DNA of 37,569 nucleotides, taken from positions 18,099 through 55,667 of the forward strand of contig JAUNUN010000016.1 in NCBI GenBank assembly GCA_030538155.1. Reading direction: 5' to 3'. Shown here piece by piece: positions 25,251 to 32,871 of this stretch (positions are counted from its first letter, which is position 1; each line of letters begins with the position of its first letter). This DNA is from a bacterium. GTDB taxonomy: Bacteria > Desulfobacterota > Desulfobulbia > Desulfobulbales > Desulfobulbaceae. The notes under the pieces were generated by a model. It worked only from the letters and a program-made list of their open reading frames with translations, had not been told where the DNA came from and made no database searches. The translations under genes were made by a program, and so were the position numbers.

Positions 25251-26150
25251 ATGGAATGTATTTCCGATACCCTGCTCGGCCAGGTCAAGACCCTGCTCCT
25301 CGCGACTGATGGTTCCCAGTTCAGCGAAGGCGCCATGCAGGAGGCCTTTTTCTTCAGCCAAACCTGCCTGGCAAAACTGATCGTCTTGCACGTGGTGCCG
25401 GCCAAGAGCGAATCCCTGCAGGCGGCAAATTTCGCCCTCCGCCAGGGCCAGGAGGCGCTGTCCCCCTATTTCGACCACATCAGAACCATGGCGCAGGCAA
25501 GCAGCGCAGACCTGGAAGTGGTGGTGGTCAGTTCCGGCAGTCCTGCAAAAACCGTGGTGGAACAGGCCCGTCTGCGACAGGCGGATATGATCCTTATGGG
25601 GCGGCACGGCAAGGCCGGTCATTTGTCGCGTCTGGTGGGCAAGATGACCTCAGAGGTAATAACCCAGGGTTTCCCGCAGGTTCTGGTGGTTCCCAGTGAA
25701 GCCGGCTTAACCGGGGCCCATGTGTTGGTGGCGGTAAACGATTCTCCCAACAGCAGACAAGCCGTGCAAATCGCCATCCGCCTGAGCCGCCAAAGCAAGA
25801 CCTTTCAGCAGATGACCATCTTATCGGTATTACACAAGGAGGAAGAACGGGAAGAAACCGAAGGCCTGGTGCGCTCGTTTTGTGAGCAGGCACGAACCGA
25901 AGGCCAGATCACTGCCTGCGAGCCCCTGGTGGTTGCGGGTGAGATAGCGCAAACCATTGTGGCAACGGCAAAGGAACGGCAGGCTGATATGGTTGTTCTG
26001 GGAGGTTCCGGCAAAACCAGCCTGAGCAAACTTTTGCTCGGTCATGTCACTGAAAACGTTATCGGCCGGGCGCACTGCGCGGTTTTGGTGGTTACCGCGC
26101 AGGACGACGCTGAAGATCAGCCCTCCGAGTCTACCAGTACAGCGTCATGA
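25251..26150 (+). CDS. Tandem universal stress protein (two UspA domains)
   Basis: A 299-residue cytoplasmic protein made of two Usp domains (about 12-150 and 158-288). The first starts KTLLLATDGSQFSEGAMQEA and ends with the ATP-loop-like GRHGKAGHLSRLVGKMTSEVI; the second starts HVLVAVNDSPNSRQAVQIAI and ends GGSGKTSLSKLLLGHVTENVI, so at least the second keeps a G-x2-G-x9-G-type nucleotide site. The ATG at 25251 has AGGAG 5 bases upstream. Its last codons overlap the SulP start (ATGA), so the two proteins are made together; a Usp domain could sense ATP or stress for the transporter. Confidence 0.9.
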   Translation: MECISDTLLGQVKTLLLATDGSQFSEGAMQEAFFFSQTCLAKLIVLHVVPAKSESLQAANFALRQGQEALSPYFDHIRTMAQASSADLEVVVVSSGSPAKTVVEQARLRQADMILMGRHGKAGHLSRLVGKMTSEVITQGFPQVLVVPSEAGLTGAHVLVAVNDSPNSRQAVQIAIRLSRQSKTFQQMTILSVLHKEEEREETEGLVRSFCEQARTEGQITACEPLVVAGEIAQTIVATAKERQADMVVLGGSGKTSLSKLLLGHVTENVIGRAHCAVLVVTAQDDAEDQPSESTSTAS

Positions 26151-28276
26151 CAAACAAACTCATTCTGCGTCTCTTTCCCTTTCTCGCCTGGCTCCCCATC
26201 TCGCCGCTGATCCTGCGGGCAGATCTCGTTGCCGGTATTACCGGCGCCCTAGTCTTGGTGCCCAAGGCCATGGCCTATGCCCAGTTGGCCGGCTTGCCCC
26301 TGCAGTTCGGCCTCTATACCGCTCTGGTGCCGGCTGTTATCGGCGCTCTCTGGGGTTCCTCGCGGCAACTGGCCACCGGGCCGGTGGCCATCCTCTCCTT
26401 GATGACCGCGGCGGCAGTCGCCCCCTTGGCAGCGCCGGGTTCTGCAGACTATATCGGTCTGGTCCTGCTCCTCACCCTCATGGCGGGCTGCATTCAGCTC
26501 GGCCTTGGCCTAGTCAAGCTGGGCAATGCCGTCAATTTCGTCTCCCATCCGGTCATTCTCGGCTTCATGAATGCGGCCGCGCTTATTATCGGACTGTCTC
26601 AGTTCGATATGCTCCTTGGCATTCCCAAGGGGCGCAGCGATTTTTTTCTGATGGATGTCTGGGAGATGCTTAGCCACCTGCCCCTGACCCATCTGCCCAC
26701 GCTGGCAATGTCGGCCTTTACCGTGGTCTTGCTGCTTGGGGTCAAGAAGATTCGCTTTCTGTCAAAATCCGGGGTGCTGGTCGTTGTCGGGGTAACCACC
26801 CTGACCAGCATGCTCATTGGCTTTGAGAACAAGACCACCGGTCAGATCATCGATGTGGCAACGCCGGTTGCCAGGGAAATCGTCGAAAAACACGATGCCT
26901 CGCTGCGGCGTATGGATGCGGTCAACAACAGGATTACCACGCTTGCGGCAGAACTGCGCCAGGCGGAAGAAGATAAAGACTCACGTACTATTGCAGAGCT
27001 GCAATTCCGTATCAGCCTCTTGAATATTGAAAGCGAGGCCGCTGAAAAAGACAGTCGCGCCAGTATGCGCACCCTGCGCAAAATCTATTTTGTCCGCAGC
27101 CTCCCGGAGCAGGGACAGGCCCGCTTCTATCAGTGGGATGCCGTGCCCGAAGAAATCAAGACCGACGGTCGTTTCTGGCATATCAGCAAGGTCAGCAGGG
27201 GGCAATTACAGCTCAACGGCGGCGGCGAAGTGGTGGGCGCCGTACCCGCCGGCTTGCCTTCATTGCAAATACCTGCAATCAGCATCAACGGAATCCTGCA
27301 ACTGATGAGCGCTGCCCTGGTCATGGCCCTGGTGGCTTTCATGGAATCTATTTCCATGGCCAAGGCCATGGCCGCTTCAACCAAACAGCGCATTGATCCG
27401 AATCAGGAACTGATCGGGCAGGGCCTGGCCAACATAGGCGGTTCTTTTTTTCAGGCCTACCCGGCCGCAGGCTCTTTCACCGGTTCGGCCATCAACCTGC
27501 AATCCGGGGCAAAAACCGGTTTTGCCATGGTGTTTAACGGCTTTTTTATCGCCATAACCCTGCTCTTCCTCACCCCCTACATCTACCACTTGCCCAAGGC
27601 GGTTCTGGCGGTGATCATCGCCTTTGCCGTGGCCGGTCTGATAACCCCCAGGGCATTTGTGCAGGTCTGGAAGGCCAGCCGGGCGGACGGCTTTATCGCA
27701 GTGTCCACCTTTGTCATCACCATGCTGGCCGCGCCCCACCTGGATAAAGGGGTCATCATTGGCGCTCTTTTGGCCATCGGCCACATCCTCTATCGCACCA
27801 TGGCGCCCAGGGTGGCCATTCTTGGCCGCCACGAAGACGGCAGCTTCCGGGATATCAAAAACAACCCCTACCTGGTTATTTCCACCAAGGTGGTGGCTAT
27901 CCGTTTTGACGGCGCACTCTACTTTGCCAATGTCGCCCATTTTCAGGACGCAGTACTGGGGGCGGTAGCAGATCACCCGGAAATCAAATACCTTTTAGTG
28001 GTTGGCGATGCGATCAGCTTCATCGATTCCTCGGGCGAGGAGATGATGCACAACATGGTCGGTCAGATGCAGCAGTCGGGGGTGGAGGTGGTGTTCTCCG
28101 GCTTGAAAAAACAGGTGCTGGATGTGATGCGGGCCACGGGCCTGTTCAACTTTATCGGCGGAGAGCAGAACATCTATGCCACCGAGACCCAGGCCCTGAA
28201 CGCCATTTACTCCAGGCTTGGCGAAGGCGAAAACGCCTGCATCATCTCGCTGCCCAAGCCGGTACCGGCGGAATAG
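26147..28276 (+). CDS. SulP/SLC26-family anion transporter with STAS domain and coiled-coil insertion
   Basis: Inner-membrane anion carrier (sulfate, bicarbonate or similar) of 709 residues. The transport core shows GLVAGITGALVLVPKAMAYA-type start (DLVAGITGALVLVPKAMAYA, 26-45), GLYTALVPAVIGALWGSSRQLATG, NFVSHPVILGFMNAAALII, and the second-half signature VVGAVPAGLPSLQIP (362-376) with AFMESISMAKAMA and FQAYPAAGSFTGSAIN. A STAS domain occupies about 575-690 (VAIRFDGALYFANVAHFQD, VVGDAISFIDSSGEE). Between TM7 and the VPAGLP motif there is an extra segment of about 125 residues (232-358), mainly charged helix with heptad-like spacing. Normal members have only a short loop there. Overlaps the Usp gene by 4 bases. 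Confidence 0.9.
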   Translation: MTNKLILRLFPFLAWLPISPLILRADLVAGITGALVLVPKAMAYAQLAGLPLQFGLYTALVPAVIGALWGSSRQLATGPVAILSLMTAAAVAPLAAPGSADYIGLVLLLTLMAGCIQLGLGLVKLGNAVNFVSHPVILGFMNAAALIIGLSQFDMLLGIPKGRSDFFLMDVWEMLSHLPLTHLPTLAMSAFTVVLLLGVKKIRFLSKSGVLVVVGVTTLTSMLIGFENKTTGQIIDVATPVAREIVEKHDASLRRMDAVNNRITTLAAELRQAEEDKDSRTIAELQFRISLLNIESEAAEKDSRASMRTLRKIYFVRSLPEQGQARFYQWDAVPEEIKTDGRFWHISKVSRGQLQLNGGGEVVGAVPAGLPSLQIPAISINGILQLMSAALVMALVAFMESISMAKAMAASTKQRIDPNQELIGQGLANIGGSFFQAYPAAGSFTGSAINLQSGAKTGFAMVFNGFFIAITLLFLTPYIYHLPKAVLAVIIAFAVAGLITPRAFVQVWKASRADGFIAVSTFVITMLAAPHLDKGVIIGALLAIGHILYRTMAPRVAILGRHEDGSFRDIKNNPYLVISTKVVAIRFDGALYFANVAHFQDAVLGAVADHPEIKYLLVVGDAISFIDSSGEEMMHNMVGQMQQSGVEVVFSGLKKQVLDVMRATGLFNFIGGEQNIYATETQALNAIYSRLGEGENACIISLPKPVPAE

Positions 28277-28317
28277 ACCCACCCGGTGTAAGAAAACGAG
28301 TAAAAAAATGAGTAAGA

Positions 28318-28350
28318 AAAGAACCGCCGACTCACAACCGGCGGTTCTTT
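28318..28350. terminator. Bidirectional terminator between sulP and the malate synthase-like gene
   Basis: Perfect 12-bp stem AAAGAACCGCCG / CGGCGGTTCTTT (28318-28329 with 28339-28350), 9-base loop. It separates two convergent genes. Confidence 0.85.
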
Positions 28351-28390
28351 GTATTGGTACGAGGGGCCAGCTAAAAAACAAGATGCCGGT

Positions 28391-30310
28391 TCAAGCCCCG
28401 GCCACAGTATCCAGGTTTTCCGTGATGCGGCGACCCTCCTGCCTGAAGGTGGTGATAAAGCCGGCGATGCGTTCCCGGGCCAAAGCCGGATCGCTGTTGT
28501 TTAAGTTGATGTTGAGCAAATCAATGCTCCAGGGCAGTTTCTCCTCTGCCGATACGTAGGCCTCGCACAGGGCGCGGGCAATGGGCAGGGTCGTGGTTTT
28601 TGAGTCCGCATGCACATCCCGGCTGGAGGCTGCCAGCAATTTGTCGTACTCCTCCTCCACAAGCCGCTGGAAAAGATCCTTGCTGAATGCGTCACCCGCC
28701 TGCACCCCGCTTCCTGCATCCGCTTCGGTAAAACACGCGCCCTTGTGCAGCCACTCCCAGAGGATACTTAAGCGGATCTCGCCGGTGGCCATGTCTTCCA
28801 TAAGATAGAGCACATCCTCGTTGCCGAAATCATCGGCCGCCTTCAGGGCCGCTGCCTGCAGGCCCCGGCCAAAGGCATTGGCATACTGCAGGGCCACACT
28901 GAGCAGATTGCGCGCCCCCCGCACCGTGCGTGGAGCCTCTTCAAGCTGCATGAGGTTGCGGGCATCGGCATCGCTGTAGCCAAGGGGCGCAAAGCTGCGT
29001 CCCAACTGGTTGTCCTGCCCCACCACCTCCCAAACCGGGCGGATGATATGCACCATTTTCCAGTGGGCCACCCATTTGCCGCCGGCCCCTTCTTGCTGCT
29101 CGCGCACCGCGCCTGCCCGGGCCCGGGCCATGCTGTCGGCCACGCCCTGCTCTGACCCCACCGGAATGTTCGGCTCCATGCCGCCCTGCCAGAGGGCGAA
29201 ATTGCCGCGCTTATCCGGGGTATTCACCGCCCGCCGCACCCGGTCTTCATAGTGGCGCATATAGCCGTAGGTCATGGTGATGGCCTCGATATTGGGGTTG
29301 ATGAAGTCTTTGTCCCAGGCGAGCGCATCGGCAACACTGTTGATATAATCCCAGCGGCCGGTGTTGTAGCCGACAAAGTGCAGGCCCAGGGCGGCACGGA
29401 TCTCCATCAGCTGGAAGGTGGCCTCCAGTTGTTCCACCAGCACATAGACCTTGATCGTGCCCTCCTGCAGGCCCAGATACAGTTCCAGGGCGCTCAAGAG
29501 TTTATTCCAGAAGGCCGCCTCCTCTGCTGTCTGTATTTTGGGCAGATAGAGCACGGTGGAGGCGCCCCGGCGGCTTAAAGTCTTGTAGTTGTGCACCACA
29601 TAGAGGGTGAGATCGGCAATGGATGCGGAAAAGGCCTCGCCGTCCACGCGCAGATGTCGGTCATCCAGGTGCAGGCCGCGCGCCCGGTAGATTACCGTGG
29701 TTTGCTCCAATTGTTTGTGCGGATTCGCAATGATTTCGCGGCCAAGAAAGCTCCGCGCCCAGGCATTCATCTCGGCTGCCACCTCTTTAACCACCTCAAG
29801 GAAGAGCGGGTCGCGGGCAATGGCCGGTTTAAGACTGCGCAGATTATCCAAGGACATGGTATTGATCTGGCCCAGGGCATCTTCACCGTCAAACATCCAG
29901 CCATCAGCCCCGGAAAGCAGGGCATAGGCGGCGTTGCGCAGGCTGGATCGCAGGGGCGCATTGGGTTTGGCCGCAGGGCCGGTGCCCTGTATCCATTGCC
30001 GCTTCAAATCAGCCGGAATGGCTGAACCGGTGAACTTGCCGTCGCGGGCGTCCTGCACGAGTATGTTCGTGCCGGCAATACGGCTTGCAGGGTCGAGAAA
30101 AGAAAGCCGTTTTTGGCCGCGCATCCGTTCCAAACGCCGTGCCAAGCGTTTTTCCATGAGCTGGTGCTGTTCTTCATTGAAGCGGGCCATATACACCAGG
30201 GCTGCACAGGCCTTGGGCGTATACATGTCGGCATAATCCTGCGCCAGGTTATCTCGTATCTGCAGCTTATGGTGCTGTGCAGGCGGAAGTGATGTATTGT
30301 ACGTTTTCAT
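28391..30310 (-). CDS. aceB: Malate synthase-like enzyme
   Basis: Malate synthase condenses glyoxylate with acetyl-CoA. The 639-residue chain carries the family TIM-barrel landmarks: GWMFDGEDAL at 137-146 (the FEDA block), RARGLHLDDRHL with the catalytic Arg211, VLYLPKIQTAEEAAFWNKLL, GTIKVYVLVEQLEATFQLMEI with Mg-ligand Glu293, HFVGYNTGRWDYI with Asp321, and a C-terminal GGKWVAHWKMV block. It is about 100 residues longer than usual malate synthase A (about 530) and the C-terminal catalytic Asp region is only loosely recognisable (LHKGACFTEADAGSG), so a related acyl-CoA condensing role is possible. No isocitrate lyase is in the window. The ATG at 30310 has GAGGAG 9 bases upstream. Confidence 0.82.
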   Translation of the reverse strand: MKTYNTSLPPAQHHKLQIRDNLAQDYADMYTPKACAALVYMARFNEEQHQLMEKRLARRLERMRGQKRLSFLDPASRIAGTNILVQDARDGKFTGSAIPADLKRQWIQGTGPAAKPNAPLRSSLRNAAYALLSGADGWMFDGEDALGQINTMSLDNLRSLKPAIARDPLFLEVVKEVAAEMNAWARSFLGREIIANPHKQLEQTTVIYRARGLHLDDRHLRVDGEAFSASIADLTLYVVHNYKTLSRRGASTVLYLPKIQTAEEAAFWNKLLSALELYLGLQEGTIKVYVLVEQLEATFQLMEIRAALGLHFVGYNTGRWDYINSVADALAWDKDFINPNIEAITMTYGYMRHYEDRVRRAVNTPDKRGNFALWQGGMEPNIPVGSEQGVADSMARARAGAVREQQEGAGGKWVAHWKMVHIIRPVWEVVGQDNQLGRSFAPLGYSDADARNLMQLEEAPRTVRGARNLLSVALQYANAFGRGLQAAALKAADDFGNEDVLYLMEDMATGEIRLSILWEWLHKGACFTEADAGSGVQAGDAFSKDLFQRLVEEEYDKLLAASSRDVHADSKTTTLPIARALCEAYVSAEEKLPWSIDLLNINLNNSDPALARERIAGFITTFRQEGRRITENLDTVAGA

Positions 30311-30750
30311 GCCGTTCTTCTCCTCAACAATAGTTATAGATACGTGCTACAGCATTTGCTGTATCGTGCAGTTTCCTTCTGAAGGAGCTCTTATCGTCTT
30401 CTTATGAGCTGCCTGTTGTAAACATAATCAATGCTGATCTTGAAATGAATATATTTCTTCAAAGAAAACAGCAGGATCGCTGTATAACCACGGCAAGGGC
30501 GGGGCTGAGGCCCCAGCCCCACCACCCCTCTGGTGCGATAAAACAGACTGGAGCGGCAGACTAACGCTGCAAAAAACACTCTTTCAGACAAAAAAACAGC
30601 TCAATTTACTTGTTTTTCACGATAAGAATGGTAAGTTGCCCGCCAGATGGTCCATGTGGGTTCTGAGTTGGAAACGTTTTTGAAGATCATTCCTCTTGAA
30701 TTGTAACACCAGTGCTCCATGGCAGGTAAACAGTCACACAGAAGGAGAAC
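30311..30750. other. Intergenic region with palindromes, divergent malate synthase / csp
   Basis: No gene is supported. It contains the palindrome listed at 30348-30363, a GC-rich hairpin GGGGCTG-AGGCCC-CAGCCCC at 30501-30520, and the long leader expected for a cold-shock gene on the right. The ribosome site of csp (AAGGAG) is at its right end. Confidence 0.45.
30348..30363. promoter_or_regulatory. Candidate operator palindrome upstream of the malate synthase-like gene
   Basis: TACAGCA-TT-TGCTGTA, a perfect 7-base dyad centred about 45 bases before the start codon of the minus-strand gene. The size and position suit a regulator site, but no protein partner is known. Confidence 0.35.
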
Positions 30751-30960
30751 ATGGCAGCGATGTTGAAAGGAACAGTGAAGTGGTTTAACGAGTCCAAGGG
30801 GTTTGGTTTCATCGAGCAGGAAGAAGGAAAAGATGTGTTCGTGCATTATTCCGCCATTGCCGGCAGCGGTTTCAAGACGCTGAACGAAGGCGACAAGGTT
30901 CAGTTTGAAATCGTTGACGGGCCCAAGGGCCCGGCTGCCGCCAACGTCACCAAGCAGTAA
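30751..30960 (+). CDS. csp: Cold-shock domain protein (CspA family)
   Basis: A 69-residue single cold-shock domain that binds single-stranded RNA/DNA. It starts [23 protein letters not shown]1 is KGFGFI (16-21) and RNP2 is VFVHYSAI (29-36), with the aromatic patch W11, F18, F20, F30, H32 complete. The ATG at 30751 has AAGGAG about 5 bases upstream; the Met at codon 4 is a possible alternative. A terminator follows closely, so it is a single-gene unit. Confidence 0.95.
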   Translation: MAAMLKGTVKWFNESKGFGFIEQEEGKDVFVHYSAIAGSGFKTLNEGDKVQFEIVDGPKGPAAANVTKQ

Positions 30961-30976
30961 TTGCATTTGGTGCCGG

Positions 30977-31004
30977 AACCCGACGGCCAACTCCGTCGGG
31001 TTTA
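30977..31004 (+). terminator. Rho-independent terminator after csp
   Basis: Perfect 10-bp stem AACCCGACGG / CCGTCGGGTT (30977-30986 with 30993-31002), 6-base loop, followed by a short T-rich stretch. Confidence 0.8.
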
Positions 31005-31124
31005 TTGCTTGTAGACTATCCAGCCAAACACCGGTGCTCAGGCGACAAGAATTGAGCGCTGCGTTTTTGCTGGATTTTTTGTTGTACCTTCCATAAACTG
31101 TGCGTTTCACCAGGTTATTCTCCC

Positions 31125-32765
31125 TTGAAGATTGCCCTTATCCAGACAAATCCGCTTGTCGGTGATTGTGCTGGAAATGTTCGAAGCATTACAAACGCCC
31201 TCACCCGAGTCCACCAGGCACAGTGCAGTCTTGCGGTTTTTCCGGAACTTGCCTTATGCGGTTATCCGCCGCAGGATCTTTTGGAGCGCGCTTCCTTTCT
31301 GGAGGCGCATGAACGTGCACTAGCCGAACTGCTCGAATTCACGCAAACAATCAAGGAATTGACCTGTGTACTGGGCGGCCTCGGCCAGGCCGATGGGCCG
31401 GGGAAATCCCTGTACAATACCGCTTTTGTCCTTCACAACGGCACAATTCTCGCCCAGGCACATAAACGACTCCTGCCTGACTACGATGTATTTGACGATA
31501 CGCGCCACTTTGCAGGCGGCCGGGAAGCGGCCACCTTTGCCTGCGGCCGGTTGTACTGCGCCCTCACCATTTCCGAAGACCTCTGGTGGCAGGAAGAAAA
31601 GCATGGCCACAATCCGCTCGATGACTTCATGCTGGGCTCGATTGTGCCGGATTTACTCATCAATATTGCCGCATCTCCCTATCACTTCGGCAAGAGACAG
31701 GAACGTCGAAAACTTTTCGCGAGCATCTGCACCACCTATAACCTGCCTTTGGTCTATGTGAATCAGGCTGGCGGGCAAGATAGCCTGGTCTTTGACGGCC
31801 ATTCGCTTGCCATGAGCAGCACAGGCGAAATGCGAGCCCAGGCGGCCGGTTTTAGCGAAGACATGCTGGTGGTGGATTTTCCTGTCCAGACCGATGTACC
31901 CGCTTTTTCCCAACCGGATGAGCACATCGGCGACCTGGCCGGCGCGCTGGTCTGCGGGCTGAGGGATTATGTACGCAAAAGCGGCTTCAGTAAGGCCATT
32001 ATCGGCCTTTCAGGCGGCATTGATTCGGCCCTTACCGCAGCCCTGGCCTGTCAGGCCCTGGGTGCGGACAACCTCTTGGGTGTTGCGCTGCCCTCGCCCT
32101 ACACCTCGGAGCAGTCCATAGAAGATGCCAGACAACTGGCCCTGAACCTGGGCTGCGCGTTTGAGTGCATTCCCATTCAGCCGGCAATGGACGTCTATGC
32201 GCAGATCCTGGATCCCTTCTTTACCGGCCTGCCCTCCGATGTGACGGAACAGAACATTCAGGCCCGCATCCGGGGCAATCTCCTCATGGCGCTTGCCAAC
32301 AAGTTTAACCGTCTGCTGCTCTCCACGGGCAACAAGTCGGAGGTGGCGGTCGGCTACTGCACCCTGTACGGCGATATGTGCGGCGCATTGGCGGTGCTCG
32401 CCGATGTGTACAAAACCCAGGTGTATGAGCTTTCCCACTGGATCAACCGCAACGGTGCAATCATCCCCCAGAGTACGATCATCAGGCCGCCCACGGCAGA
32501 ACTGAAGCCGGGCCAGCTTGATCAGGATGATCTGCCGCCCTATGCCGTGCTCGACCCAATCTTGCAGGCCTATTTGGAAAAGGGCGAAACGGTTGCGGCT
32601 ATTGCAGCCGGTCAACAGGTGGATCTTGCCCTGGTGCGGGATATTATCCGGCGTATCCGCCGGAGTGAGCACAAACGCGTACAGGCTTCTTTGAACATCA
32701 GGGTGAGCCGGAAGGCCTTTGGCTTGGGCCGCCGAGTGCCGGTAATCCAGGGATTTTACGAATAA
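31125..32765 (+). CDS. nadE: NAD+ synthetase NadE (glutamine-dependent type) with altered glutaminase cysteine
   Basis: Makes NAD+ from deamido-NAD+, ATP and an amide donor. The 546-residue chain has an N-terminal nitrilase-type amidase domain (1-260) and a C-terminal synthetase domain (275-546). The synthetase P-loop IGLSGGIDSALTAALA (Ser296 on) and the STGNKSEVAVGYCTLYGD block are intact. In the amidase, Glu41 (FPELALCGYPP) and Lys114 (AHKRLLPDY) are present, but the nucleophile position is Ser150 (LTISEDLWW; normally ICED), encoded TCC at 31572-31574. It may therefore use free ammonia. The start is a TTG at 31125 giving (M)KIALIQTNPLVGD, which fits the family; no strong ribosome site. Confidence 0.93.
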   Translation: MKIALIQTNPLVGDCAGNVRSITNALTRVHQAQCSLAVFPELALCGYPPQDLLERASFLEAHERALAELLEFTQTIKELTCVLGGLGQADGPGKSLYNTAFVLHNGTILAQAHKRLLPDYDVFDDTRHFAGGREAATFACGRLYCALTISEDLWWQEEKHGHNPLDDFMLGSIVPDLLINIAASPYHFGKRQERRKLFASICTTYNLPLVYVNQAGGQDSLVFDGHSLAMSSTGEMRAQAAGFSEDMLVVDFPVQTDVPAFSQPDEHIGDLAGALVCGLRDYVRKSGFSKAIIGLSGGIDSALTAALACQALGADNLLGVALPSPYTSEQSIEDARQLALNLGCAFECIPIQPAMDVYAQILDPFFTGLPSDVTEQNIQARIRGNLLMALANKFNRLLLSTGNKSEVAVGYCTLYGDMCGALAVLADVYKTQVYELSHWINRNGAIIPQSTIIRPPTAELKPGQLDQDDLPPYAVLDPILQAYLEKGETVAAIAAGQQVDLALVRDIIRRIRRSEHKRVQASLNIRVSRKAFGLGRRVPVIQGFYE

Positions 32766-32871
32766 TCACGACTATGGCGCAGCGTTTTTCTCTGATCGGA
32801 CACCTGTGTAGGCCTGCGTTGAACGAGCCCGGCCTTGCTTTCTCCCAGGGTCTGCCCTGCCCCTTCCCGTC

